A stretch of DNA of 52,385 nt from a virus. Both the position numbers and the translations under genes were made by a program. This document shows positions 32,587 through 41,036 of the stretch, in pieces (position 1 is the stretch's first letter; each line of letters starts with the position of its first letter). Under the pieces are notes generated by a model, which made no database searches, had not been told where the DNA came from, and saw only the letters and a program-made list of their open reading frames with translations. The stretch is taken from IMG/VR virus record IMGVR_UViG_3300022602_000137, positions 1-52,385 of that record, one strand, 5' to 3'.

Positions 32587-33017
32587 TATTTAAGACTCGC
32601 TCTTAACATCCAGCTATGCTTTTTATGAGCATCTTGACGATCTGCTAGGAAATTACTTAGGCCATGATCTCCGTTCTGTTCTGCCATTTCAAAAGTTACA
32701 CGGAAAATATTGGCCATTTTTTCGCTATCTGCTAACAGTTCTTGAAGCATACCACTCCATTCTGGTACATGGTTTTCATCTTGTACAGTAGTTAACATAC
32801 TAAATTTTTGTAAACTAGCAGGAGTATAGATCTGTAAAGCACGTAAATGCTCAGCAAAAGTATCTATGCTTCCATAAACTTCTTCATAGATGGTTGCGAA
32901 TAACTCGTGTAGTTGGGGGAAAAGTGGACCTTCGACATTCCAATGAAAGTTGTGAGCTTTTAGATAAAAACTAAATTCACTAGCAAACGCTGTTTTAAGT
33001 GCTAAATGATAATCCAT
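32586..33017 (-). CDS. dps: Dps-family ferritin-like protein
   Basis: A mini-ferritin that oxidises iron with peroxide and can protect DNA. The ferroxidase ligands have exactly the family spacing: His25, His37, Asp52, Glu56 (HWNVEGP, then QLHELF, then IDTFAEH). At 143 residues it lacks the lysine-rich N-terminal tail that lets E. coli Dps bind DNA, so protection would be by iron handling. It lies in the late block with packaged-type proteins, suggesting that it is made late or carried in particles. No capsid-targeting motif at its own N-terminus. Confidence 0.85.
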   Translation of the reverse strand: MDYHLALKTAFASEFSFYLKAHNFHWNVEGPLFPQLHELFATIYEEVYGSIDTFAEHLRALQIYTPASLQKFSMLTTVQDENHVPEWSGMLQELLADSEKMANIFRVTFEMAEQNGDHGLSNFLADRQDAHKKHSWMLRASLK

Positions 33018-33018
33018 T

Positions 33019-34056
33019 TTAAATTCCGTACTTGTTTTTCTTAGGTTTAGCTACAGGGCTAATTTTATTAGTGTCTTCTTCTTCAAAAGATCCTTCTTCG
33101 GTTTTCTTAACACTCTTAACACCCATTTGTTTTCTTGCTACATCTAAAATTTCTTCATCACCTTTAGTATAACCAAGTGTTACAAATTGTCCGCCTACTG
33201 GTCCATTAGTAACTGGGGGATAGTGATGGTTATCTGGATCTAAATCGTGTCTAGGACCTGCTCCTGCTAGGATAACACCGAAACGATATGCTGAATACGG
33301 GCTATTGTTATTATCTAATGCTGGCCAGGTTTTCATACCCGGAGTCGCAGATGTCGAATCCGTTGGCATATTAGTATCTTCTTTAAGATCTTTTTGTATA
33401 AATTCTCTAGCTCGCATTTCTCTAACTATCCTATTAGCTTCTTTTATATTTACCGTTTCTGCTACTTCTGATTTTTTAACTTTTTTTGCTTTAACAGGAA
33501 ACTGGTTTAAGTAATGTGCTACAAGATCAAAAAATGAATGATCACCGACTGGCGTATCAGCATCTACTCCAGCCGCTTGACTAAATTCTTCACGGTTGCC
33601 GTTGCGTACAGCATCACGTAATTTAGTAGCAGAACTTAATCTTGGTGTAGCAACGTGTTGTATACTAGCAAATTTAAAATAACCATGTGCGGCTTCTTTG
33701 CCATTGTATTTCTCTAACCCACTAGCTAACCATAATTCGTCTGTACATACTTTTAAATGTGTATGCTCACCGTGTTTTTTATACACTGCTACAGCAAGAC
33801 TGAATACATTTTGTTCGGGAATTACATGACCAGCAACTTCTGGCCAAATTGTAGCCATACATTCTAACTTAACATCATATGGTAATGGATCATCCTTGCC
33901 CTGTGTATTATGGTTAGTACCGATATAGAATGTACCAAATTCTGCAGCAGTTTCCCATGCGGCACGATGTCCCTTATGAGGGGGATTCCAACGACCATAG
34001 CATATGGCTACATTATGACCGGCGTTAGAGCTTTCAAATATTTCACGCAAGTTCAT
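33019..34056 (-). CDS. Nucleotidylyltransferase-domain protein with packaging-type N-terminus
   Basis: 345 residues from the ATG at 34056. After MNLREIFESS comes a cytidylyltransferase/NMNAT-like domain: GRWNPPHKGH (about 21-30) supplies the HxGH nucleotide site and LSSATKLRDAVRNG matches the ISSTxIR motif. The ~150-residue C-terminal part holds a conserved YRFGVILAGAGP segment and a Lys/Glu tail. Substrate unknown (nucleotide cofactor or sugar activation). It overlaps the ligase-like gene by 14 bases. Similar genes in marine T4-like phages are annotated cytitidyltransferase. Confidence 0.75.
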   Translation of the reverse strand: MNLREIFESSNAGHNVAICYGRWNPPHKGHRAAWETAAEFGTFYIGTNHNTQGKDDPLPYDVKLECMATIWPEVAGHVIPEQNVFSLAVAVYKKHGEHTHLKVCTDELWLASGLEKYNGKEAAHGYFKFASIQHVATPRLSSATKLRDAVRNGNREEFSQAAGVDADTPVGDHSFFDLVAHYLNQFPVKAKKVKKSEVAETVNIKEANRIVREMRAREFIQKDLKEDTNMPTDSTSATPGMKTWPALDNNNSPYSAYRFGVILAGAGPRHDLDPDNHHYPPVTNGPVGGQFVTLGYTKGDEEILDVARKQMGVKSVKKTEEGSFEEEDTNKISPVAKPKKNKYGI

Positions 34057-36106
34057 GTTTTTTCTCTGGTTCGTGTGGCATTTGTTGTGCCATCTTTGCG
34101 GCAAGTTGTGATTTGAATTCTGGTGTTGTGACTTTAACAGGAGCACCATCATCGCGATGTAGAATTAAACCTTCAATGTTATTGCCTACAACATCTTTGC
34201 CTAGTATGTTTGGATGTTTGAGAATAAAATCAGCTAGTTGATCTTTTACAGTTTGTATTAGGGCTTTAACTTCTTGTTTGTCGGCAGCATCTGCTTTCAT
34301 TCTCGATCCTAATACTTCTTTAGATCTTGAATTTAAACTAGCTACAGGATCAATAATAGCACTAACATCAATCTCACCTGAGAATTTTAATCTATCATCA
34401 ATGAATTTAATATGATCATTACTTTGTTGTAGTAGCTGATCTTTAATTTGTTCACTGTGAGGATGACGAGCACCTGTGCTAGATATAAGAGCATAGTGGG
34501 GAACAATACTTAATAGTTTGCCTAACTTATTATGATCGTATTCTACCGTAACAAATTTAATACCAGTGTCGGTTAATTCCGCCATTGGGTTATACATTAT
34601 TTCACAACTGACTTTTGTGTCGTTTGGTAAATTCTTAACAAAGTCACTAGATGTAATTAAATTATGTATTTCATCATAGTGTATAGCACGTTGTAGCTTT
34701 TCACCCTCAAAACCTTTGCTTAATGCGTGGGCACTGAAAGAACCGTGTGTAAAGATAGGACCACTATGTGAACTTTCAAAGAATGGTCGTCCGCTTGCGT
34801 CTTTACCGAATCGAGCACCAAGGCCGTCTACTTTAAGAGTCATACGAATACCATCTAAACGACCGCCTAGTTGATGTTGAATTTTTTCAACAAACTGAAT
34901 AAACTGTAAGTCGTTCATTTTTTGTAAATGTGCTATACCTTCCCTAGGACTAGCTTTTACATCTTCGTTAATACTTTCACGTACCTTAAATATATTTTGA
35001 TAATAGTTAGCAATCTGTTGATCTATATTATTTTTAGAACTAGCATAGTATCCGCTTAGATCTAAATCTTGCGCCATAGTGTCTAATGCTACTAGTTTTT
35101 CAGCGCGATCTTGATCTGGATTATCCCTGTACATTTGTTGAGCCGCTGGCCCAAATAAAGTATTTAAGAATCCATTAAATATTTTTTCTTTGTGTTGTGT
35201 ATCTAATAAATGATTAGCTAAAGTTAATCCACCTTTGAATGAAGCGAGATGATTAGCTTCGTTACCTTTTGGTGGACGACCAAAAATCATTTCAAACATG
35301 CCTGCGGTGCTATTAGTAAATTCACTGTCTTTAATAGGAATCTCAGTATAGACCTCGTGTGGTCCGTGTTCGCCGTCATCATATGTTTCACCAGTGCTAT
35401 GATACTTAGGACGCATACCATAATCAGCACTGAAAGCAACATCAGTTGCCATCTCATATTTGATACTGCGTGGTTTTTTAATGTAACGAGGTTTAAGAGT
35501 ATTTGTTGTAAATGCTCTCATTAAGTATTTGTGGAATACACCTTTAATGCCTGCTTGTAAATCTTCCCAGCTTGAGCTATGACTAAATTTAGCCCATTCG
35601 GTTGGTTTATCATTTTCGTAATCTACTAATTCTAAATCAATTTGAATTTTGATTGCTGGATTAGGAAATTCCCAAATAGTAATAATTTGATTTCCTGATT
35701 CTTTTGCTCCAACTAGTGTAGCCCCGCCTAATGCTTTTCCTTGTATTTGATTAAGGAAGGCATCGATATTAGGTTTCATATCTTTGTCTAGTTGTGTATC
35801 AATGTCGCCAACTAAAGGTTTAACACGAGTAAATTCTTCATGCGGAATATTTTGATTAAAGAAATGAAAACTACTTCCGCTTAAAAATTCACGTGAGCGC
35901 ATGAGCTCAGGCAACCATAAGGGTTTTTTATATGATGCTTGATAAGCGCCGTTAATGGCAACAAGTAGATTCCAAATAATAGGAGTAATCTCAGCGCGAC
36001 TAATTTGTTTTAGATCGATCTTTTCAGAGCGGTGGCCACCGATAAGGGCATTGCCGCCTTCGAGGATGATACGCTTAGGACTATAAAACAGCTCACGTAA
36101 TAGCAT
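34043..36106 (-). CDS. Two-domain nucleotidyltransferase / ATP-ligase-like protein
   Basis: 687 residues. N-terminus MLLRELFYSPKRIILEGG has the targeting-type start and an ILE cut pattern (14-16). About 90-160 may be a polymerase-beta-like nucleotidyltransferase (GDID at 100-103 and a later Asp157 in IQIDLEL). The C-terminal ~280 residues look like an ATP-dependent ligase adenylation domain: KVDG (425-428) as the lysine motif, CEIMYN (501-506), EGLILH (645-650) and the Lys in APVKV (658). Another site, INE, near 380 separates the two halves. It may join or cap nucleic acid ends; specificity unknown. Confidence 0.6.
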   Translation of the reverse strand: MLLRELFYSPKRIILEGGNALIGGHRSEKIDLKQISRAEITPIIWNLLVAINGAYQASYKKPLWLPELMRSREFLSGSSFHFFNQNIPHEEFTRVKPLVGDIDTQLDKDMKPNIDAFLNQIQGKALGGATLVGAKESGNQIITIWEFPNPAIKIQIDLELVDYENDKPTEWAKFSHSSSWEDLQAGIKGVFHKYLMRAFTTNTLKPRYIKKPRSIKYEMATDVAFSADYGMRPKYHSTGETYDDGEHGPHEVYTEIPIKDSEFTNSTAGMFEMIFGRPPKGNEANHLASFKGGLTLANHLLDTQHKEKIFNGFLNTLFGPAAQQMYRDNPDQDRAEKLVALDTMAQDLDLSGYYASSKNNIDQQIANYYQNIFKVRESINEDVKASPREGIAHLQKMNDLQFIQFVEKIQHQLGGRLDGIRMTLKVDGLGARFGKDASGRPFFESSHSGPIFTHGSFSAHALSKGFEGEKLQRAIHYDEIHNLITSSDFVKNLPNDTKVSCEIMYNPMAELTDTGIKFVTVEYDHNKLGKLLSIVPHYALISSTGARHPHSEQIKDQLLQQSNDHIKFIDDRLKFSGEIDVSAIIDPVASLNSRSKEVLGSRMKADAADKQEVKALIQTVKDQLADFILKHPNILGKDVVGNNIEGLILHRDDGAPVKVTTPEFKSQLAAKMAQQMPHEPEKKHELA

Positions 36107-36108
36107 GT

Positions 36109-36483
36109 TTAGTCCTTATACTTGCCGTCTGCTATATGCTGGCAAACTTCTTCATGCATTTTATCGCAGACTTTTTTACAGGTGTCCTCTTCTATTTCAT
36201 CAGGTAGTTCACGTATAGGAAACTTCTTAATATAGATTTTATAGCTGTCTTCAACAGCGGGTCTAAAAATGCTAGGTTTTGGAGTGATCTTTTTCTTATC
36301 TAAATCAAGAACACGGGCAATAACAGGGAACAAATGGCGACGATATACATGATCATCGTGGTTCATAAAATGGATTAAATCGTCGGGTAAATCAAAGTTA
36401 ATTTCACGTCCACCTTCTTCTTTAGGTGTTACAAAGTCCTCATCTTTAAAAAGATTACCCTCTAATAAGTCTTGTATGCGCAT
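36109..36483 (-). CDS. Conserved phage protein with packaging-type N-terminus, 124 aa
   Basis: Starts MRIQDLLEGNLF, with LLE (6-8) as a possible protease site. The body (KPSIFRPAVEDSYKIYIKKF, IRELPDEIEEDTCKKVCDKM) resembles a protein common in T4-like cyanophages. Acidic and helical. A GATAAATAC late-type box lies about 50 bases upstream, making it the first gene of the late virion block. Function unknown. Confidence 0.75.
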   Translation of the reverse strand: MRIQDLLEGNLFKDEDFVTPKEEGGREINFDLPDDLIHFMNHDDHVYRRHLFPVIARVLDLDKKKITPKPSIFRPAVEDSYKIYIKKFPIRELPDEIEEDTCKKVCDKMHEEVCQHIADGKYKD

Positions 36484-36529
36484 TTTTAAGCCCGTTTTAA
36501 TAATTCAGCAGAAGTCTCTGCGGTTAGAG

Positions 36530-36536
36530 TATTTAT
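36530..36536 (-). promoter_or_regulatory. Candidate late promoter GATAAATAC
   Basis: ATAAATA in the context AGCGATAAATAC, the same 12 bases as the box at 49665-49671. It heads the block 36483 down to 26149. A small hairpin (GCAGA, loop GACT, TCTGC) follows in the leader. Confidence 0.55.
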
Positions 36537-36562
36537 CGCTTTTTGAATCAACAGGCTAAACT

Positions 36563-37192
36563 TTATTCTTTGACAATTCGCTCTATTTTAGCTATACTAT
36601 CGCCTAATTGCATCTTAACCATGAGTAAATTATTATCACCAGTAACATACAAGTGCTTTCCACCCCATGTTCGATCCTTAAGCAGATCTAATTTACAACT
36701 TTTAGTTAATTTAACTTTTGAATTGCTTTCTGCCCAAGAAATAAACGTACTATGCTCGTGTGAAGTTTTACCTAAAGTAATGCGAAAATCGTAATTCATC
36801 TTTGGCATTATTATAGTATTGCTAGCTAATGTAGAATTACTAGGAGGTGCGCTGATATATTTTACTTGATTTTTATCAAGATTTGTTAGCGTGGTAATAT
36901 TCTTTTTATTATTTGTATAAACACTGATCCAAGGACTCTCAACACGCACATCTATATCAGACATCTTACTTAAAGCAGATTGTAATTTAAATGCGTAGTC
37001 TAAATCTTCTTGTGTTTTAATATGAATATTTCGCCAAGTATTTACTTTAGGGTTATCTAAATTAACTTTTTTTAAATGCTCTAAAGTAGTAGTCATATCT
37101 CCGCAACGGAACCATTGTGCGCCAGAACATACCAGCACTATTTTGTACTGGTATATTCCTCTAAATAGTTTAGTTGTTGTTTTAAATTGCAT
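36563..37192 (-). CDS. Conserved phage protein, 209 aa
   Basis: Start taken at 37192, overlapping the clpA end by 11 bases. The N-terminal half reads FKTTTKLFRGIYQYKIVLV then WRNIHIKTQEDLDYAFKLQ; the C-terminal half is basic and beta-rich. I recall similar unnamed proteins in T4-like phages. Its stop lies 27 bases from the late promoter of the next block, so it closes the chaperone operon. Function unknown. Confidence 0.7.
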   Translation of the reverse strand: MQFKTTTKLFRGIYQYKIVLVCSGAQWFRCGDMTTTLEHLKKVNLDNPKVNTWRNIHIKTQEDLDYAFKLQSALSKMSDIDVRVESPWISVYTNNKKNITTLTNLDKNQVKYISAPPSNSTLASNTIIMPKMNYDFRITLGKTSHEHSTFISWAESNSKVKLTKSCKLDLLKDRTWGGKHLYVTGDNNLLMVKMQLGDSIAKIERIVKE

Positions 37193-39464
37193 CAGGAATA
37201 TCAACTAATGATGTATTTGAATCAACAGTTAGTAATGGAACTTTTGATTCCTTAGCTTTAGTTACTAGGCAAATTTTATCATCAGCAACAGTGATAGTAA
37301 CCCATCCACCGTTTTTCAAATCACCGAATAACATTGTTCGAGCTAACTCACGTTTAATTTCTTTATCAATTACACGTTGTAGCGGACGAGCACCCATCTT
37401 ATCATCAAATCCCTTGTCAAGTAACCAATTGGTAGCCGCTTTATCAATCTTAACACGGATACCTTTATCTTTAACTTGATCTCGCAATTCATCGATAAAC
37501 TTGCTAACGATTTTAACCATTGTTTCTTTACCAAGTTTATTAAATGTAATAACACCATCTAAACGATTACGGAACTCCGGAGTAAAGAACTTTTTAAGAT
37601 CTTTGTCACTGTAATCTTTAGTTTGTGCGCCAAACCCAATAGCGTTCTTTTCAGCGTCAGCGGCACCGGCATTAGTAGTAAGGATAAGGATAATGTTACG
37701 GCAATCTGCTTTCTTACCATTAGAACCTGTAATGAATCCATTATCCATCAACTGTAATAACACAGTCATAACATCTGGATGTGCCTTTTCAACTTCATCT
37801 AACAACAATACAGCATTAGGTGCTTCTTGAATTTGTGTAATCAACTGCCCAGCATCTTCTTCAAAGCCAACATAGCCTGGAGGGCTACCAATCAACTTAC
37901 TGATGCTATGCTTCTCTTGATATTCGCTCATATCAAAACGTAGCAACTTAACACCCAAGTTTTTAGCAAGAGCTTTAGCAGTTTCAGTCTTACCAGTTCC
38001 GGTTGGACCCATGAATACAAATGATCCTACAGGTTTATTTTCTGATTTAAGGCCTGCTTGTGCTACCATAATTTTATCTACAACTTCTTGTAAAGCAAGA
38101 TCTTGTCCATATACTTGTTGTTCAAGATTTTCTTGTAGGTTAGACAAATTACTTGATTCAGTTTCGGCAATTTTCTCTTCAGGCATATTAACCATTTTAG
38201 CCAATTCAAATTGGATCTCACGTTCACCGACTACACGTTCGTCTGCTAGTTTAAGATTAAATCGAGAGCAAGCACAATCAATTAAGTCAATTGCTTTATC
38301 GGGAAGTTTTTTATCTGTTTGATACTTAACTGATAATTTAATAGAGGCATCGATAGCATCATCTTTGATCTTAACATTATGATGATTTTCGTAATACTTC
38401 TTAATACCTTTAAGGATTTGTTTAGTAACTTCGATAGTTGGCTCGTCAACAGTAATACGTTGGAAACGACGCATTAGGGCACGATCCTTTTCAAAGTGCT
38501 TGCGATATTCTTCCCAAGTAGTACTTGCCACAACTTTAATGTTGCCTTTGCTTAGAGCAGGTTTCATCATGTTGGCAAGATCGTTAGCAGAGTTGCTAGC
38601 AGATCCTGCGCCAGAGATCATATGTGCCTCATCGATGAACAGCACAGTCTTACCTTTCTTAGTTAATGCCTTTAGTACCATCTTAAAGCGTTCTTCAAAG
38701 TCTCCACGATACTTAGATCCAGCTAACATAGCTGAAATATCTAAATTGTAAACAGTATAGTCTTTTAAGAAATCTGGAACTGCCCCCTTGACAATATTAT
38801 AAGCAAGACCTTCGGCAATAGCAGTCTTACCAACACCCGGATCACCGACTAGGATCACATTGTTCTTGCTACGGCGACCTAATGCTAGAGCAATGTTTTC
38901 AAGTTCATCTACACGACCAATTACTGGGTCAATTTTATCTTTCTTAACGGCATCGTTAAGATTTGTAGTAAATGCCGCAAGTGCTTTGTTACCGCCACCT
39001 TCACTAGCACCAGCTTCTTCTTCTACCTCATCAACTGTGCTGTTTAGGTAATCATTAAATTTATCTTTATCGATTTCAGCTTGCTGGATGTAAAAGTATG
39101 CCCAGCTACGCTTCTCACCCATCATAGCAAGGAACACGTCTGTTGGCTCAATGCGTTGACGACCATTGAATAATACTTGTGTAAAAGCACGGTTAAGTAC
39201 ACGCTCAACTGCTTGTGTTTTTTTAGGTTTAACTACAACATCTTCGATAGTAATTTCGCTAGATTTATTTTGTAGATAATCTGATAAATTTTGTTTAAGA
39301 GTGTCAACATTTGAACCAAACCCCTGAACTGTATTAGTAAAACTTTCATCAGCTAGCATGGCAAACAGTAGGTGTTCTATTGTCAGATATTCATGATGTA
39401 GTTTTTTGGCAGTTTCAATTGCTCGTTCAAATACTGCTTGTAAATTGTCGCTTGGTTCAACCAT
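37182..39464 (-). CDS. clpA: ClpA-type Hsp100 unfoldase
   Basis: 760 residues, the length of bacterial ClpA (758). Order: Clp N-domain repeats (HHEYLTIEHLLFAML), first AAA+ module with GDPGVGKT (207-214) and LFIDEAH, no ClpB-type middle coil, second AAA+ module with GPTGTGKT (486-493) and LLLDEVEKAH, then the C-terminal D2 small domain. The IGF tripeptide (609-611), just before the FTPEFRNRLD segment, corresponds to the loop by which ClpA/ClpX dock on ClpP, so it may redirect host ClpP. Lies downstream of deformylase and DnaJ on one transcript. Confidence 0.93.
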   Translation of the reverse strand: MVEPSDNLQAVFERAIETAKKLHHEYLTIEHLLFAMLADESFTNTVQGFGSNVDTLKQNLSDYLQNKSSEITIEDVVVKPKKTQAVERVLNRAFTQVLFNGRQRIEPTDVFLAMMGEKRSWAYFYIQQAEIDKDKFNDYLNSTVDEVEEEAGASEGGGNKALAAFTTNLNDAVKKDKIDPVIGRVDELENIALALGRRSKNNVILVGDPGVGKTAIAEGLAYNIVKGAVPDFLKDYTVYNLDISAMLAGSKYRGDFEERFKMVLKALTKKGKTVLFIDEAHMISGAGSASNSANDLANMMKPALSKGNIKVVASTTWEEYRKHFEKDRALMRRFQRITVDEPTIEVTKQILKGIKKYYENHHNVKIKDDAIDASIKLSVKYQTDKKLPDKAIDLIDCACSRFNLKLADERVVGEREIQFELAKMVNMPEEKIAETESSNLSNLQENLEQQVYGQDLALQEVVDKIMVAQAGLKSENKPVGSFVFMGPTGTGKTETAKALAKNLGVKLLRFDMSEYQEKHSISKLIGSPPGYVGFEEDAGQLITQIQEAPNAVLLLDEVEKAHPDVMTVLLQLMDNGFITGSNGKKADCRNIILILTTNAGAADAEKNAIGFGAQTKDYSDKDLKKFFTPEFRNRLDGVITFNKLGKETMVKIVSKFIDELRDQVKDKGIRVKIDKAATNWLLDKGFDDKMGARPLQRVIDKEIKRELARTMLFGDLKNGGWVTITVADDKICLVTKAKESKVPLLTVDSNTSLVDIPDAI

Positions 39465-39945
39465 TTAATTTCCTTTGTTTTTTCCGTGCCATTTTTAATT
39501 TTAAATCACTTACATATTCTGTAAATGTAATACCGTCTAAATGATCCAATTCGTGTTGGAAACATCTAGAATCGATTCCCTCAAGTTCTATTATACACTG
39601 TTTGCCTGTGTTGTCAAGATACATGGCAGTAATTTTATTGCTTCTTTTGACTTTGAGCCATAAGTTAGGAAAACTCAAACAGCCTTCTTCGGCATCTATG
39701 TCGGCATTGTCGCCTACAAGAATAGTAGGATTGAAGAAACCCATTTCTCTTCCATCTTGTAGGCGCATGACAAATACTCTACGTAAGAGTCCAACTTGAT
39801 TAGCGGCAAGTCCAATGCCATTATTAGCCTTCATTGTTTCAAGCATTTCACGCTCAATAACTGCGGCATTAACGTGTTGATCAAAATCCCAACGTTCAGC
39901 TTTTTGCTTTAGTATTGGATCAGGTTCTTTTACTAAGTTCATCAT
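39457..39945 (-). CDS. def: Peptide deformylase
   Basis: Removes the formyl group from new proteins. All three family motifs are intact: GIGLAANQVG (43-52), EGCLSFP (87-93, with the metal-binding Cys) and QHELDHLDG (130-138, the two metal-binding His and catalytic Glu). 162 residues from the first of two adjacent ATGs. Marine phage deformylases are known from cyanophages, where they may favour turnover of photosynthetic proteins; here the target is unknown. Overlaps dnaJ by 26 bases. Confidence 0.95.
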   Translation of the reverse strand: MMNLVKEPDPILKQKAERWDFDQHVNAAVIEREMLETMKANNGIGLAANQVGLLRRVFVMRLQDGREMGFFNPTILVGDNADIDAEEGCLSFPNLWLKVKRSNKITAMYLDNTGKQCIIELEGIDSRCFQHELDHLDGITFTEYVSDLKLKMARKKQRKLNG

Positions 39946-40774
39946 TGAGTTGTTGCAACCTTTGTACAATTACAGGATCTACGACAGCAGGAGTTTTAAT
40001 TTTAATTACACTGACAAACCGCCCTTTGAAACCATTGTTGTTTACATTAGGAAATCCATGCCCGCCTGCGGCATATTCTGTGCCATGCTCAACCCCTGCT
40101 CTGATGTCTAAATCTAGTGTTGCGCCAGCTAAGGTCTTAACTTTTTTCTTACAACCAATCATAGCCTCAATAGGGCTGATTTCTACAAACGCATATAGGT
40201 CGTCGCCTCGACGCTCATAGTTTGGATCAGGTTGTACTAAGATAGTAACATTAAGATTACCACGTGGCATTCCTGGAATACTATCATCGCCTAATCCGCT
40301 ATATCGAATAGTGTCACCGTGGGTAACACCAGCTGGTACGTTGATAACAACATTTTGATTTCGTCCACTAGGTAATCTATAGTTTGCCTCTAACTGCTTA
40401 CCTGTAAAAGAATCTACGAAGCTTACTGAGCATTGTATATTTAAATCCCGATTACGTCTAACCTGTTGACGATGCATGTGGCCAAAAATATCACCAAATG
40501 GATTTTGTCCACCAAACACATTGCCAAACGGATCAAAGCCACCACCGGTATTAAAATGGAATTGTGGACCACTACCGTACATACGTTGTTGATCGTATTC
40601 GGCTTTCTTTTGTGGATCGCTTAGATTTTCATAGGCTACAGAAATATCTTTGAATTTGGCTTGGTCGCCCCCTTTGTCAGGATGATGCTGATTAGCCAAT
40701 TTTCTGTAGGCTTTCTTAATTTCATCCGGGCTAGCTGTTTCGCTAACACCCAGTATATTATAATAATCAGTCAT
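39920..40774 (-). CDS. DnaJ/CbpA-type co-chaperone
   Basis: J domain with HPD (31-33) in a typical helix-loop-helix (YYNILGVSETASPDEIKKAY). A short Gly/Phe-rich linker with FGNVFGGQNPFG follows, then two substrate-binding beta domains (PAGVTHGDTIRYSGLGDD and EHGTEYAAGGHGFP). The four CxxCxGxG zinc repeats are absent, as in CbpA, and the length is 284 residues. It should recruit host DnaK. First gene of a unit with def and clpA, driven by the promoter at 40805-40833. Confidence 0.92.
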   Translation of the reverse strand: MTDYYNILGVSETASPDEIKKAYRKLANQHHPDKGGDQAKFKDISVAYENLSDPQKKAEYDQQRMYGSGPQFHFNTGGGFDPFGNVFGGQNPFGDIFGHMHRQQVRRNRDLNIQCSVSFVDSFTGKQLEANYRLPSGRNQNVVINVPAGVTHGDTIRYSGLGDDSIPGMPRGNLNVTILVQPDPNYERRGDDLYAFVEISPIEAMIGCKKKVKTLAGATLDLDIRAGVEHGTEYAAGGHGFPNVNNNGFKGRFVSVIKIKTPAVVDPVIVQRLQQLNDELSKRT

Positions 40775-40785
40775 AGTCGTAAAAA

Positions 40786-40827
40786 AGCTCCAAATAATAT
40801 AGTAATTATACTATCTTACCTGGAGCT
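40786..40827 (-). terminator. Terminator hairpin enclosing a promoter
   Basis: On the minus strand AGCTCCA (its complement at 40821-40827 on plus) pairs with TGGAGCT (40786-40792), followed by a run of T. The long loop contains a second hairpin (ATAGTA, TAAT, TACTAT; 40799-40814). It follows the stop of the 59-aa secreted-peptide gene by about 20 bases. Confidence 0.6.
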
Positions 40828-40833
40828 TGTCAA
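40805..40833 (-). promoter_or_regulatory. Sigma-70-type promoter for dnaJ-def-clpA
   Basis: Minus strand TTGACA (40828-40833) and TATAAT (40805-40810), both perfect, 17-base spacer. The spacer and -10 lie inside the terminator hairpin 40786-40827, with the -10 forming its inner loop. Confidence 0.85.
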
Positions 40834-40846
40834 GTTTTTGAAACTA

Positions 40847-41026
40847 TTATTTTTTCTTAGCTGGTGCTGTATCTGGTTTAGTTCCGGCTACAGTTGTGCC
40901 ATCTACTTTCTTATGATGTTTAACTTCTTTTTTGACTACAGGCTTAGCTGGTGTTTTAGCTTTCTCTGCGGCAAAAATTGGTGATACAAATGTTAGTGCT
41001 ACTAATAATGCTACTAATTTTTTCAT
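40847..41026 (-). CDS. Secreted Lys-rich small protein, 59 aa
   Basis: AAGGAA lies before the ATG at 41026. Residues 1-19 are a textbook Sec signal peptide: MKK, a Leu/Val/Ala core, then SPIFA with cleavage before AEK. The mature ~40 residues are Lys/Pro/Thr/Ala-rich with a HHKK patch and no cysteine, so disordered and strongly basic. It may bind peptidoglycan, membrane or nucleic acid in the periplasm. It follows the holin-like gene by 10 bases, suggesting expression with lysis genes. Function unknown. Confidence 0.7.
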   Translation of the reverse strand: MKKLVALLVALTFVSPIFAAEKAKTPAKPVVKKEVKHHKKVDGTTVAGTKPDTAPAKKK

Positions 41027-41036
41027 AATATTTTCC

